A DNA stretch of 53,636 nt from positions 1 through 53,636 of the forward strand of contig JAJZAQ010000016.1 of assembly GCA_021799355.1 (NCBI GenBank). Reading direction: 5' to 3'. Position numbers and translations under genes: made by a program. This DNA comes from Pseudomonadota bacterium (GTDB lineage: Bacteria > Pseudomonadota > Gammaproteobacteria > Burkholderiales > Burkholderiaceae_C). The notes below the pieces were generated by a model that was given only the letters and a program-made list of their open reading frames with translations, made no database searches and had not been told where the DNA came from. Shown here one piece after another: positions 30,263 through 38,925 of this stretch (its first letter is position 1; every line of letters begins with the position of its first letter).

Positions 30263-31435
30263 TCAGAACTGATGACGGATGCCGACGACGAAGCCGCTGG
30301 AGCTCTGGCCGCCCATCGATCCGGCAGCATTGATGCCGTTGTCGCCGACGTACTGATCGACGTTGGCATCGTTGCTGATATGGGCGTACGAGGTATAGAG
30401 ATTGGTGCGTTTGGACATCGGGTAGGTGTAGCCGATGGCGTACTGCTTCACCTTGGTGCCGCTCAGGTTGTTGTCTTTACGCTGACCGTAGGAGGCAAGC
30501 ACGCTACCCGGCCCGACCGGCACCGTCGCGCCCAGCATCCACACCCGCAGATCCGGCGCCTGGTTGGTCCCGGTGTAAACCAGGCCATCGCCGTACTTCT
30601 GCCACGAGTACATCGCGCTGATCTTGGCAATGCCGAAGTCGTAGCTGCCGTAAATTTCCGAGACCTTGTTGGTGAAATAACCGCTGCTCGGCACCGTAGC
30701 GTTCGGTCCGAATTCTTTGGCCAGGCCGGTATACGGATTGAAGGTGCCAGACGCCGTGAAGTTGTGGTGCAGGTAGTCGGCACCCAACATCAGCGGGCCA
30801 TTTTTGTAGCTCAGGTTGAGCTCATACGCCTGACCGTTCGACGTGCTGCCCGGCTGGCCACCGAAAGCGTAGGCCAAGCCCCCGGTGAAGCCGGCGAAAT
30901 TCGGCGTGACGTAGGCCAGCCCTTGCGACACTCGGGTGTAGTTGTTCGACGCCGGATCGATGTTCTTCACCGTTCCGGTCATGCCCGTGCCGAAGGGATC
31001 GATTTGCGTCGCTGCGGTGTAATTGAACGAATAGAAGCGGCCCATCTGGAGTGTGCCGAAGTCGCCTTTGAGGCCAACCACGCTGAGGCGGCCCATGAAG
31101 TTGCCGCCGGAGCAATAACTGGTGCCAGCCGAGTACTGGGCGCCTTGACTGGTACCTTTATAGACAGTGTTGCCCCCGGAATCATTCCCGTTCGCGCAGA
31201 AACCGGTTTCGGCGGTGAAGAACGCGCTGAGGCCGCCGCCGAGGTCTTCGGTGCCCTTGACGCCGATCCGCGAGGTGGACTGCGCTCCGGAGCCCAGACG
31301 GTTCACACTGGTGTTGTCATAGCTGAGGTGTTCGACGCCCAGGTCGATGATGCCGTAAAGCTGCACGTTGTCAGCAGCCATCGCGGCGCCGCTGAAGGCA
31401 CCGAGAAGGGCGATAGCCAGAAGGGTTTTTTTCAT
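30263..31435 (-). CDS. Porin, Gram-negative (Porin_4 type), copy 2
   Basis: 390 residues from ATG 31435 (GGAGA upstream); an upstream ATG at 31498 lacks a site. The signal peptide and first mature strand are nearly the same as in the downstream porin ([20 protein letters not shown], then [17 protein letters not shown]), and the C-terminus is SGFVVGIRHQF. The two differ mainly in the surface loops, for example an insertion 'STSNGQAYELNLSYKNGPLMLG' with a different following loop. Gene duplication followed by loop divergence is the simplest reading. Each gene has its own terminator, so they can be expressed separately. Confidence 0.95.
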   Translation of the reverse strand: MKKTLLAIALLGAFSGAAMAADNVQLYGIIDLGVEHLSYDNTSVNRLGSGAQSTSRIGVKGTEDLGGGLSAFFTAETGFCANGNDSGGNTVYKGTSQGAQYSAGTSYCSGGNFMGRLSVVGLKGDFGTLQMGRFYSFNYTAATQIDPFGTGMTGTVKNIDPASNNYTRVSQGLAYVTPNFAGFTGGLAYAFGGQPGSTSNGQAYELNLSYKNGPLMLGADYLHHNFTASGTFNPYTGLAKEFGPNATVPSSGYFTNKVSEIYGSYDFGIAKISAMYSWQKYGDGLVYTGTNQAPDLRVWMLGATVPVGPGSVLASYGQRKDNNLSGTKVKQYAIGYTYPMSKRTNLYTSYAHISNDANVDQYVGDNGINAAGSMGGQSSSGFVVGIRHQF

Positions 31436-31574
31436 TGCATCTCCAGTTCGCAAGTGGGTGAGGTGTTTGACGAAGGGCATCTTGCGTGCCTTGCGCAAAT
31501 CTAACCGTTCAATTTGCGCATTTCTATGACGAGATACTCCAATATGTATATGGACAATACCCTTTTGTCGCGCA

Positions 31575-32048
31575 TCAGCAACAGTTCATTCCATCATTCG
31601 GTTGACCGCTTTCGCTGTCGATGGTCTCCACCGAAACGCTGATCTGCGCCGTCTTCTCCAGCATCGCGCTCGCCGAGCAGTATTTACTGTGCGAGAGCTC
31701 GACCGCGCGCTGCACCATGTCGGGGTTGAGTTGGCGGCCGGTGACGGTGAAGTGCATGTGGATGCGGGTGAACACCTTGGGGTCGGTAGGGGCGCGCTCG
31801 GCGTCCAGGCGCACGCTGCAGCCGCGCACGTCCTGCCGGGCTTTTTTCAGGATATAGACCACGTCGTACGCGGTACATCCGCCGGTGCCGGCGAGCACGA
31901 GCTCCATCGGTCTGGGGGCGAGGTCGTGGCCGCCGGGCTCGCCGGGGCTGCTGGCCGGGGCGCCGTCCATGCGCACGGTGTGGCCGGTTTCGGTCTGTGC
32001 GGTGAAGGCCATGCCGCCCTCACCCTCCCATTGCACGGTGCATTGCAT
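31575..32048 (-). CDS. OsmC/YhfA family peroxide-reducing protein
   Basis: 157 residues from ATG 32048, with AAAGGA upstream. OsmC-fold features: 'GEGGMAFTAQTETGH', 'PRPMELVLAGTGGCTAYDVVYILKK' carrying Cys58, and 'HSKYCSASAMLEKTA' carrying Cys124, the reactive thiol pair. Closest in pattern to the YhfA branch. Family members reduce organic hydroperoxides or bind small thiols. The last residues NCC are unusual, adding two terminal cysteines. The upstream gap holds an FNR-like box at 32215-32228. Confidence 0.9.
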   Translation of the reverse strand: MQCTVQWEGEGGMAFTAQTETGHTVRMDGAPASSPGEPGGHDLAPRPMELVLAGTGGCTAYDVVYILKKARQDVRGCSVRLDAERAPTDPKVFTRIHMHFTVTGRQLNPDMVQRAVELSHSKYCSASAMLEKTAQISVSVETIDSESGQPNDGMNCC

Positions 32049-32357
32049 CGCGGTTTCCTTTCGTTGACAGGTCGTTGCGTACGCGCCGCATTGTGCGTCA
32101 AACCCGGCTGCGGGCTGGCGCCCACCGCACGGGAGCATGCGGCGCCGCCGCCGGGGTCAGCGCCTCGACAGGGGATCGGCGCAAGACTTGGGCGCAGGGC
32201 AATTCGGATGCCTCTTGATTTTCATCAATTTCATTGCGTTTTTTGCCCTCGACGTCATGCAGCTGGCGGCGACCGGAGGGCAGAAACAGCATTCAACTGA
32301 TTGATTCAAAAAGGTTTTTATCGCCGCGCAGGACAATCCCCCACTGCAGGCAGTGGC
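32049..32357. other. Intergenic region upstream of osmC-like gene and candidate sRNA
   Basis: No gene is supported in this part of the gap. It contains the FNR-like box at 32215-32228 and a perfect 16-base palindrome CCACTGC-AG-GCAGTGG at 32341-32356, directly before the predicted sRNA promoter. The right part (32220-32330) is AT-rich. Confidence 0.5.
32215..32228. promoter_or_regulatory. Consensus FNR/ANR box
   Basis: TTGAT-TTTC-ATCAA is a perfect match to the FNR/ANR consensus. It lies 166 bases upstream of the osmC-like start (minus) and about 165 bases before the candidate sRNA (plus), so its target is unclear. Confidence 0.55.
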
Positions 32358-32386
32358 TGGAAAAGTTTATAAGCATCTTCTAATAT
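32358..32386 (+). promoter_or_regulatory. Predicted sigma-70 promoter of candidate sRNA
   Basis: TGGAAA (32358-32363), 17-base spacer, TAATAT (32381-32386). An alternative -10, TATAAG, lies at 32368-32373. Either would start a plus-strand transcript at about 32380-32393, just before three stem-loops. Confidence 0.4.
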
Positions 32387-32392
32387 GTGCGC

Positions 32393-32485
32393 ATGCGTCG
32401 GTTGCGACGCACCGTTTGTCTCCTCCACCTCCTCCTTTGGTGGATTCTTACCCGGGCCGATCGATTTCCGCCCGGGTATTTTTTT
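32393..32485 (+). ncRNA. Candidate small RNA with anti-Shine-Dalgarno motifs
   Basis: Three stem-loops follow in 93 bases: TGCGTC/GACGCA (32394-32411); TCCACC/GGTGGA (32424-32444) with loop TCCTCCTTT; and ACCCGGGC/GCCCGGGT (32450-32477) followed by seven T, a Rho-independent terminator. The stretch 32418-32435 contains two CTCCTCC/CCTCCTCC motifs complementary to ribosome-binding sites, one displayed in the second loop. No plus-strand gene lies upstream, so the terminator must end an orphan transcript. Other anti-SD sRNA families with C/U-rich loops are known in proteobacteria (for example CcsR/alpha-r14). Expression is not shown; start site is approximate. Confidence 0.6.
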
Positions 32486-32505
32486 GCTTTTTTGCGTCCT
32501 CGCCG

Positions 32506-32994
32506 TCAAACCAGCCAAGCCAAGCCGACGACCGCGGCGTAGCGCAGGCCGCGGCCGAGCAGCATCCACGCCGCGCAGGCCCGGGCGTCGATGCGCAGCC
32601 AGCCTGCCGCGGCCACCAGTGCGTCGCCGATTGCCGGCGCCCAGGCCAGCGCGGTCAGCGGCGCGCCCCAGCGCTGCACCCGAGGCGCCCAGCGCCAGGC
32701 ATCGGGTGTCTGCCAGCGCCGCGCCCAGCGGCCCAGAGCGTAAGTGGTCATGCCGCCGGCGGTGTTGGCCAGCGTGGCCACGATCAGCGCGAGCGCGGTG
32801 TGCTGCGGCTGCGCGGCAACGACGACGAGCAGCACGGCCTCCGAGCTGAAGGGGATCAGCGTGGCAGCGGCAAAACTCAGCACGGCCAGCACCACCAGCC
32901 CGCCGGGGCCGCTGGCGGCGTGCAGCAGCGCCTGCCACGCCAGATGCGCGTTCAACAGCCAGCCGCCTGCCGTCAGCGGCATGCGGTGCTCCAC
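32506..32994 (-). CDS. YqaA/VTT-type small membrane protein
   Basis: 162 residues with four or five hydrophobic segments. The core 'FAAATLIPFSSEAVLLVVVAAQPQHTALALIVATLANTAGGMTTYALGRWA' (in parts) and the re-entrant 'APLTALAWAPAIGDALVAAAGWLRI' match the YqaA branch of the DedA/VTT superfamily, which is thought to scramble or flip lipids or use proton gradients. ATG at 32982 (MPLTAGG) is an alternative start. It is divergent from ilvA and ends 20 bases from the candidate sRNA on the other strand. Confidence 0.85.
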   Translation of the reverse strand: MEHRMPLTAGGWLLNAHLAWQALLHAASGPGGLVVLAVLSFAAATLIPFSSEAVLLVVVAAQPQHTALALIVATLANTAGGMTTYALGRWARRWQTPDAWRWAPRVQRWGAPLTALAWAPAIGDALVAAAGWLRIDARACAAWMLLGRGLRYAAVVGLAWLV

Positions 32995-33046
32995 GGGGAC
33001 GCGGGGTGGCGGCTCATAAAATCGGCTTTTTTCCGAGGACGAGGCG

Positions 33047-34597
33047 ATGGCCGCAAAGCATACCGACTATTTGCAGCGCATTTTGACCGCACGGGTGTAC
33101 GACGTGGCCATCGAGTCGGCGCTGGAGCCGGCGCGCAATCTGTCACGCCGGCTGCACAACAAGGTCCTGCTCAAACGCGAGGACACTCAGCCGGTGTTCA
33201 GCTTCAAGCTGCGCGGGGCGTACAACAAAATGGCACGGCTGAGCGAGGCCGAGCGTCAGCGCGGGGTGATCTGCGCCTCGGCGGGCAACCACGCGCAGGG
33301 GGTGGCGCTGGCGGCGCACCGGCTGGGCTGCCGCGCGGTGATCGTCATGCCGGCGACCACGCCGAAGGTGAAAATCGACGCCGTGCGTGCCTTCGGCGGC
33401 GCCAGCGTGGACATCGTGCTGCACGGCGACAGCTACAGCGACGCCTACGCACACGCGCTGACGCTGCAGGAGCAGCAGGGGCTGACCTTCGTCCACCCGT
33501 TCGACGACCCGGACGTGATCGCCGGGCAGGGCACCATCGCCATGGAAATCCTGCGCCAGCACCAGGCGCCGATCCACGCGGTGTTCTGCGCCATCGGCGG
33601 CGGCGGGCTGATTTCCGGGGTGGCGGCGTACATCAAGGCGGTGCGCCCGGAGATCAGGGTCATCGGCGTGCAGACGGTGGATTCCGACGCCATGCTGCGC
33701 AGCGTACAGTCCGGGCGGCGCGTCACCCTGGCCGAAGTCGGTCTGTTCTGCGACGGCACGGCGGTCAAGCAGGTGGGCAAGGAAACCTTCCGCCTGGTGC
33801 GCGAGCTGGTCGATGATTTCGTCGTCGTCGACACCGACGCGGTCAGCGCCGCGATCAAGGACGTGTTCGAAGACACGCGCAGCGTGCTCGAACCGTCGGG
33901 GGCGATGGCGGTGGCCGCGCTCAAGCAGTACGCCGCCACGCACAGGCTCAAGGGCGAGACGCTGGTGGCCGTGACCTGCGGTGCGAACATGAACTTCGAC
34001 CGCCTGCGCTTCGTCGCCGAGCGTGCCGAAGTCGGCGAGGCGCGCGAGGCGCTGTTTGCCGTGACCATTCCCGAACGTCCGGGGAGTTTTCGCCGGCTGT
34101 GCGGCCTGATTGGCGCGCGCAGCGTCACCGAATTCACCTACCGCATCAAAGGGCCGGAGGCGGCACATGTGTTCGTCGGCCTGAGCATCAACGGCCGCGA
34201 CGACGCGCAAAAAATGGCGCAGACCTTCGAGCGCGCGGGCTACGGCGTGCTCGACCTGACCGACAACGAACTCGCCAAGGTGCACGTGCGCCACCTGGTC
34301 GGCGGCCCGGCCCCGCGCGACGCGCAGGGGCAGAGCATGGCGGTGAACGAGCGGCTGCTGCGCTTCGACTTTCCCGAGCGCCCCGGCGCGCTGCTGCGCT
34401 TTCTCGACGCCCTCAGTCCGGCGTGGAACATCAGCCTGTTCCACTACCGCAACCAAGGCGGCGACAGCGGCCATGTGCTCGTCGGCATCCAGGTGCCGCC
34501 TGCGGACAAAAAGGCGTTCAGCCAGTTCCTGCAGCAGCTCGGCTACCAGTGGGCCGAGGAAACCGACAATCCCGCCACCCGGCTGTTTCTGAACTGA
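33047..34597 (+). CDS. ilvA: Threonine ammonia-lyase, biosynthetic
   Basis: 516 residues. PLP-fold catalytic domain with Lys54 in SFKLRGAYNKMA, the Ser-loop SAGNHAQGVA, and the phosphate-binding GGGGLISGV; the C-terminal third (about 330-515) has two ACT-like threonine dehydratase regulatory modules ('ERPGSFRRLCGLIGARSVTEFTYR' and 'ERPGALLRFLDALSPAWNISLFHYRNQG'). Length and double ACT region identify the isoleucine-inhibited biosynthetic type. It converts threonine to 2-oxobutanoate, the first step of isoleucine synthesis. It stands alone, divergent from the YqaA-like gene; no leader peptide was seen upstream. Confidence 0.96.
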   Translation: MAAKHTDYLQRILTARVYDVAIESALEPARNLSRRLHNKVLLKREDTQPVFSFKLRGAYNKMARLSEAERQRGVICASAGNHAQGVALAAHRLGCRAVIVMPATTPKVKIDAVRAFGGASVDIVLHGDSYSDAYAHALTLQEQQGLTFVHPFDDPDVIAGQGTIAMEILRQHQAPIHAVFCAIGGGGLISGVAAYIKAVRPEIRVIGVQTVDSDAMLRSVQSGRRVTLAEVGLFCDGTAVKQVGKETFRLVRELVDDFVVVDTDAVSAAIKDVFEDTRSVLEPSGAMAVAALKQYAATHRLKGETLVAVTCGANMNFDRLRFVAERAEVGEAREALFAVTIPERPGSFRRLCGLIGARSVTEFTYRIKGPEAAHVFVGLSINGRDDAQKMAQTFERAGYGVLDLTDNELAKVHVRHLVGGPAPRDAQGQSMAVNERLLRFDFPERPGALLRFLDALSPAWNISLFHYRNQGGDSGHVLVGIQVPPADKKAFSQFLQQLGYQWAEETDNPATRLFLN

Positions 34598-34634
34598 CCG
34601 CGCCGCGCGCGGCCAACCGCAGGCGGCGCCGCGC

Positions 34635-35261
34635 TCAGCGCGGGAAGACGATTTTGTGCTCGCCCGACTCTGCCGGGAAGCCGTGCAGCGCCGCCTGCGC
34701 CAGCGGCACGGCGACCGACGCCAGATCGCGCTGGTAGCCACCCGTGCGGGCGTGCGACTGCCACACCAGCGCGCCGGTAGCGGTGTCGCGGATTTCCAGC
34801 GTCAGGCTGCGTTCGTAATAATTCGGCGGCGGCATCCAGCCGAACCAGCCTCCGCCCCAGCCCCAATACCCGCCGGGAAAGTACACCGTCCCGTTGGGCA
34901 GCAGCACCGGCGGCGGCCAGACCGACGGGCCGTAGGTGGCCAGCAAATCGAGCCGGACTTTGTAGTCGTAACGCGCTGTGTACGGCGCAGGCTGGCCCAG
35001 CAGCGGCACCATGCCGGCCTGCGCCAGGGCATCGACCACGGCAGTCTGCAGGGTGGCGGCGTCTGCGCTGTCGGCGTTCGACGGCGCCGCCTGCACCTGC
35101 ACCCTGGCGCCCACCAGCGCCTGCGGCGCCGGGTGCGGGGTGATGACCGTGGTGCGCAGACCGGTCAGGCTGGCGCAGCCGCCCAGCAGCAGCACGACAG
35201 CCAGCAGCGCGAGCACACGCGCCGCTGGCCAGCGCTGCGACGGCAAAACGGACAGGGGCAT
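34635..35261 (-). CDS. DUF4136-like lipoprotein
   Basis: 208 residues from ATG 35261. Lipoprotein signal with lipobox LLLGGC (Cys29). The mature part has a strand-rich N-terminus, 'ARYDYKVRLDLLATYGPSVWPP', a Gly/Trp/Tyr-rich segment (PGGYWGWGGGWFGWMPPP, about 135-155) and 'LTLEIRDTATGALVWQSHARTGGYQRD' as in DUF4136 proteins of betaproteobacteria. Function is unknown; likely outer-membrane anchored. An upstream frame continues into ttcA but has no start signal, so the lipoprotein signal decides the start. It lies 44 bases downstream of the ttcA stop on the same strand and convergent with ilvA. Confidence 0.82.
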   Translation of the reverse strand: MPLSVLPSQRWPAARVLALLAVVLLLGGCASLTGLRTTVITPHPAPQALVGARVQVQAAPSNADSADAATLQTAVVDALAQAGMVPLLGQPAPYTARYDYKVRLDLLATYGPSVWPPPVLLPNGTVYFPGGYWGWGGGWFGWMPPPNYYERSLTLEIRDTATGALVWQSHARTGGYQRDLASVAVPLAQAALHGFPAESGEHKIVFPR

Positions 35262-35305
35262 GGTGACGGCTCCGGCGCAGAGGGAATCGGTCGCGTTGAC
35301 GCAGA

Positions 35306-36250
35306 CTACATCCATTGGATGGATTGTGCGCCCGCGAGTTCGCCGGCGCCAGCGCATGACGTGGCGGCGCTGTCGAGCGGATCGAACGCCACGTCCCCCT
35401 GCGGATCGGGCACGCCGCTGGCCTTGAGCGTGGCGAAATCGAACAGCCCGCGGTCGAGCAGGTGCGAGGGCACGACCTGCGACAGCGCGTTGAACAGGTT
35501 TTGCACCCGGCCCGGATGCTCGCGCTCCCACTGCTGCAGCATGGCCTTGACCTGTTTGCGCTGCGCGTTGTCCTGGCTGCCGCACAGGCTGCAGGGAATG
35601 AGCGGAAAACCGCGCACCTGCGCCCAGCGCGCCAGATCGGCCTCGGCCACGTATGCCAGCGGGCGGATGACCACGTGTTTGCCGTCGTCGCTCACCAGCT
35701 TGGGCGGCATGGCCTTGATCCTGCCGCTGAAAAACAGGTTGAGGAAAAAGGTTTCGACAATGTCGTCGCGGTGGTGGCCGAGGGCGATTTTGGTCGCGCC
35801 CAGCTCCCCGGCGACACGGTAGAGAATGCCGCGGCGCAGCCGCGAGCACAGCCCGCAGGTGGTCTTGCCCGGTTCGATCACCCGCTTGACGATGGAATAC
35901 GTGTCCTGCTCCTCGATGTGAAACGGCACGCCGCGGCGCTGCAGGTACTCGGGCAGGACGTGCGCGGGAAAGCCGGGTTGCTTCTGATCGAGATTGACGG
36001 CGATGACGTCGAAATCCACCGGCGCGCGCTGGCGCAGGTTGAGCAGGATGTCGAGCAGGCCGTAGCTGTCCTTGCCGCCCGACAGACAAACCATCACGCG
36101 GTCGCCCTGTTCGATCATGTTGAAATCGACGATGGCCTGGCCGACCAGGCGGTGCAGCCGCTTGGCCAGTTTGTTGTTCTCGAACGCGGCTTTCTGCGCC
36201 GCGCGCGCATCGGCGGCGGTGGCGGCGGCGGAATCGGGAGCGGGGTTCAT
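35306..36250 (-). CDS. ttcA: tRNA 2-thiocytidine synthetase TtcA
   Basis: 314 residues from ATG 36250, which overlaps the folB stop as ATGA. PP-loop SGGKDS at 57-62, Fe-S cluster cysteines C132-GL-C135 and a second pair C220-SL-C223, plus '[18 protein letters not shown]', all TtcA features. It thiolates C32 of certain tRNAs. The C-terminal extension with '[14 protein letters not shown]' is typical of betaproteobacterial members. It is translationally coupled to folB and precedes the lipoprotein gene. Confidence 0.96.
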   Translation of the reverse strand: MNPAPDSAAATAADARAAQKAAFENNKLAKRLHRLVGQAIVDFNMIEQGDRVMVCLSGGKDSYGLLDILLNLRQRAPVDFDVIAVNLDQKQPGFPAHVLPEYLQRRGVPFHIEEQDTYSIVKRVIEPGKTTCGLCSRLRRGILYRVAGELGATKIALGHHRDDIVETFFLNLFFSGRIKAMPPKLVSDDGKHVVIRPLAYVAEADLARWAQVRGFPLIPCSLCGSQDNAQRKQVKAMLQQWEREHPGRVQNLFNALSQVVPSHLLDRGLFDFATLKASGVPDPQGDVAFDPLDSAATSCAGAGELAGAQSIQWM

Positions 36251-36648
36251 GGCTGCAAATCCTTCACATGGAACACTTCGACGCCCACACCGTCGCAATC
36301 CGGGTAGACGTCGGGTTTTTCGGTCGACACGCGCACCGCGCGCACCCGCGGGTGTTCGAGCATGATGCGCGCCACGTCGTCGCACAGGGTTTCCTGCAGA
36401 TGGATGTGTCCCTGCGCCACGCGCGCGGCGATGACGCGGCGCATGAAGTCGTAATCGACCACCTCGTCGAGTTTGTCCTGCTGCGGGGTGGACATGGCCA
36501 GCGGCACGAACAGATCGACATTGATGAGCACGCGCTGCTCGCCGCGTTTTTCGAATTCGTGCACGCCGATGTTGATCTGCACCTCGTAGTTTTTCAGGAA
36601 CAGCCGGCGGCAGGCGCGCAAGGCAGGGTGCGACAGGGCACTGTACAT
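36247..36648 (-). CDS. folB: Dihydroneopterin aldolase FolB
   Basis: 133 residues. T-fold enzyme with '[25 protein letters not shown]', where Glu33 aligns with the pterin-binding glutamate, and Lys112 in '[19 protein letters not shown]' as the catalytic lysine. It cleaves dihydroneopterin in folate synthesis. It is coupled to ttcA downstream (ATGA) and lies 21 bases downstream of the pteridine reductase-like gene, linking two pterin functions in one operon. Confidence 0.95.
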   Translation of the reverse strand: MYSALSHPALRACRRLFLKNYEVQINIGVHEFEKRGEQRVLINVDLFVPLAMSTPQQDKLDEVVDYDFMRRVIAARVAQGHIHLQETLCDDVARIMLEHPRVRAVRVSTEKPDVYPDCDGVGVEVFHVKDLQP

Positions 36649-36669
36649 GGAGAGACTTTCGACAAAGTT

Positions 36670-37470
36670 TCAGGACGCCTGGCCGCGGGCGACGAACAAC
36701 ACGTCGCGCCCGCAGCCGGCGAGGTGCTGGCCGCCATCGATCAGCAGCGTGGTGCCGGTGACCGCCGGCGCCTGCAGCGCAAACAGCACCGCCTGCGCCA
36801 CGTCCAGCGGGGTGCTGCCGCGGCGCAACGGCGTGCAGGCATGCACGCGGGCGAATTCGTCGGCGGTCATCGGCCCGGAGGGCAGCATCAACCCCGGGGC
36901 CACTCCCACCACCCGCAGCACCGGCGCCAGCGCCTGCGCCAGCGCCACGGTGGCCGCCTGCAGCGCAGCTTTCGCCAGGGTGTACGACAGATAGTCCGGA
37001 TCGGGGTTGAACAGCTTTTGATCGAGCAGATTGACCACACAGCCTTGCGCCCCGCGGCGGGCGAGGTGCGCATGCAGCGCCTGCGCCAGCAGCACAGGGG
37101 CGATGGCGTTGACCTGGTAGTGACGCAGCGCGGTCTCGGCGCGCAACTGCTGCGCGTCGTCATACTCGAACAGCGAGGCGTTGTTCACCACCGCATCGAC
37201 CCGGCCGAGCGCAGCCACCGCCTGCGGCAGCAGCTGCTGCACCGCCGTGGCGTCGTGCAGATCGGCACACACCGCCTGCGCCTGCGCGCCGCCGTGCCGC
37301 GCCTGCGCGCACACGGCGGCAGCGGCCTGCGCCGAGCGGTGATAGTGCACGGCCACGTCCCAGCCGTGCGCGGCCAGATGCAGGGCGATTTCGCGGCCGA
37401 CGCGGTGCCCCGCCCCCGTGACCAGCGCAACCGGACGGGAACGGGCAGAAGATGGAGCAGCGCCGGACAT
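36670..37470 (-). CDS. Pteridine reductase-like short-chain dehydrogenase
   Basis: 266 residues, Rossmann fold. The nucleotide motif is TGAGHRVG (18-25), the TGxxxRxG form typical of pteridine reductases rather than TGxxxGxG. The catalytic set Asp150, Tyr163 and Lys167 reproduces the D-x12-Y-x3-K spacing of PTR1, with Asp instead of the usual Ser. It probably reduces dihydrobiopterin, dihydromonapterin or dihydrofolate with NADPH (FolM-like). Being directly upstream of folB supports this. It starts 18 bases from the divergent MidA-like gene, so both promoters must overlap the opposite gene's start. Confidence 0.85.
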   Translation of the reverse strand: MSGAAPSSARSRPVALVTGAGHRVGREIALHLAAHGWDVAVHYHRSAQAAAAVCAQARHGGAQAQAVCADLHDATAVQQLLPQAVAALGRVDAVVNNASLFEYDDAQQLRAETALRHYQVNAIAPVLLAQALHAHLARRGAQGCVVNLLDQKLFNPDPDYLSYTLAKAALQAATVALAQALAPVLRVVGVAPGLMLPSGPMTADEFARVHACTPLRRGSTPLDVAQAVLFALQAPAVTGTTLLIDGGQHLAGCGRDVLFVARGQAS

Positions 37471-37488
37471 GCTTTCTAAAATGGCCTG

Positions 37489-38721
37489 ATGAACGAACAG
37501 CCGACAAGTCTACCGGCCCCCGCCCCACTCGCGCTGGAGCGCAGCGCGCAACTGCTGGCGCAACTGCGGGCCGCGCTGCACGCCGGCGGCGGCTGGCTGC
37601 CGTTCGACGCCTACATGCAGCAGGCGCTGTACGCCCCGGGGCTGGGGTATTACACCGGGCAGGTCGGGCAGTTCGGCGATTTCGGCAGCGACAGCGACTT
37701 CGTCACCGCCCCCGAGCTGTCGCCGCTGTTCGGCCGCACCATCGCCGCGCAGGTGGCGCGGGTGCTGCAGCAGGCGGCGCTGGACAGCGTGGTCGAATTC
37801 GGCGCCGGCTCGGGCCAGCTCGCCGTGCAGGTGCTGGGCGAGCTCGACCGGCTGGGCTGCGCGCCGCGGCAGTACGCCATCGTCGAAGTCTCCGGTGCGC
37901 TCAAACACCGGCAAAGAGACACGCTGCAGCGCGCCGTGCCGCATCTGGCCGACCGCGTGCAGTGGTGGAGCCGACTGCCCGAACGCTTCGACGCCGTGGT
38001 GCTGGGCAACGAAGTGCTCGACGCCATGCCGGTCAAGCTGCTGAGCAAACACCCCGGCGGCTGGATGGAACGCGGCGTGACGCAGGAGGGCGACGACCTG
38101 GTGTTCGCCGACCGCCCCACCACCCTACAGCCGCCCGACCCGCAGGCGCAGGCGCTGCCGCCAGGCAGCGTGACCGAAATCCACCCGCATGCGCTGGCCT
38201 TCATCCGCACCCTGGCCGAGCGGCTGAGGCGCGGCGTGGCGCTGTTCATCGATTACGGCTTTCCGCAGCACGAGTACTACCACCCGCAACGCCACATGGG
38301 CACGCTGCGCGCGCATTACCGCCACCGCGCGCTCGACGACGTGCTGCTCTGGCCCGGCCTGGCCGACATCACCGCGCACGTCGATTTCACCGCCGTAGCG
38401 CTGGCGGCGCAGGACGCCGGGCTGGACGTGCTGGGCTACACCAGCCAAGCCAACTTCCTGATGAACTGCGGCCTGCTCGATCTGGTGGCCGAAGAATTCG
38501 CCGCCGGGCCGCCGCCCGTGGCCCCGAGCAGCGCCGCGGCGCTGTGTCAGGCCACGGCCGCGCCCGGCGGCTCGCATTACCTGCGGCAGACCGCGGCGGT
38601 GAACAAACTGTTGGGCGAAAGCGAAATGGGCGAGCTGTTCAAGGTCATCGCCCTGGGCCGCGGTGTCGATGCCCACGCCCTGCACGGCTTCGCCCGCGGC
38701 GACCGCACCCACACCCTGTAG
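37489..38721 (+). CDS. MidA/NDUFAF7-type SAM-dependent methyltransferase
   Basis: 410 residues. Diagnostic segments: 'GGGWLPFDAYMQQALYAPGLGYYTGQVGQFGDFGSDSDFVTAPELSPLFGRTIA' (in parts, about 30-85), the SAM loop VVEFGAGSGQLA, 'VLGNEVLDAMPVKLL' and 'LFIDYGFPQHEYYHPQRHMGTLRAHYRHR'. The eukaryotic homologue methylates an arginine of complex I; bacterial members are less studied and may modify a complex I or other protein. Cytosolic. It is followed after 9 bases by the DUF2905 gene and is divergent from the pterin operon. Confidence 0.9.
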   Translation: MNEQPTSLPAPAPLALERSAQLLAQLRAALHAGGGWLPFDAYMQQALYAPGLGYYTGQVGQFGDFGSDSDFVTAPELSPLFGRTIAAQVARVLQQAALDSVVEFGAGSGQLAVQVLGELDRLGCAPRQYAIVEVSGALKHRQRDTLQRAVPHLADRVQWWSRLPERFDAVVLGNEVLDAMPVKLLSKHPGGWMERGVTQEGDDLVFADRPTTLQPPDPQAQALPPGSVTEIHPHALAFIRTLAERLRRGVALFIDYGFPQHEYYHPQRHMGTLRAHYRHRALDDVLLWPGLADITAHVDFTAVALAAQDAGLDVLGYTSQANFLMNCGLLDLVAEEFAAGPPPVAPSSAAALCQATAAPGGSHYLRQTAAVNKLLGESEMGELFKVIALGRGVDAHALHGFARGDRTHTL

Positions 38722-38730
38722 GCTGAGTCG

Positions 38731-38922
38731 ATGCGCTGGCTCATCGTCTTCATCCTCGCCTCGATCGTGTTTTCCGCGCTGCTACCGCACCTGGAACGCT
38801 TCGGCATCGGCAAAATGCCGCTGGACCTGCGCGTCCGCCTGTTCGGCCGGGTGTGGCTGTTCCCCTTCGGCTCCAGCGTGCTGCTGTCGCTGCTGGCCTA
38901 CGTCATCGCGCGGCTGATTTGA
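38731..38922 (+). CDS. DUF2905 small membrane protein
   Basis: 63 residues with two membrane helices (about 3-20 and 44-62) and a central 'IGKMPLDLRVRLFGRVWLFPFGSS' segment, the DUF2905 signature. Inner-membrane, unknown function. It follows the methyltransferase gene after 9 bases and ends four bases before a REP-like hairpin element. Confidence 0.88.
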   Translation: MRWLIVFILASIVFSALLPHLERFGIGKMPLDLRVRLFGRVWLFPFGSSVLLSLLAYVIARLI

Positions 38923-38925
38923 TTG

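Noticed and set aside
30090-30272. Plus-strand ORF between the porins with GAGGAG before its ATG
   Set aside because: The SD-like sequence is only two bases from the ATG, the frame runs through the porin 2 terminator, and the Arg/Lys-rich product matches nothing I know.
34635-36089. Long fused minus-strand frame covering ttcA antiphase and the lipoprotein
   Set aside because: The upstream half is an out-of-frame shadow of ttcA; the real lipoprotein starts at 35261 with its signal peptide.
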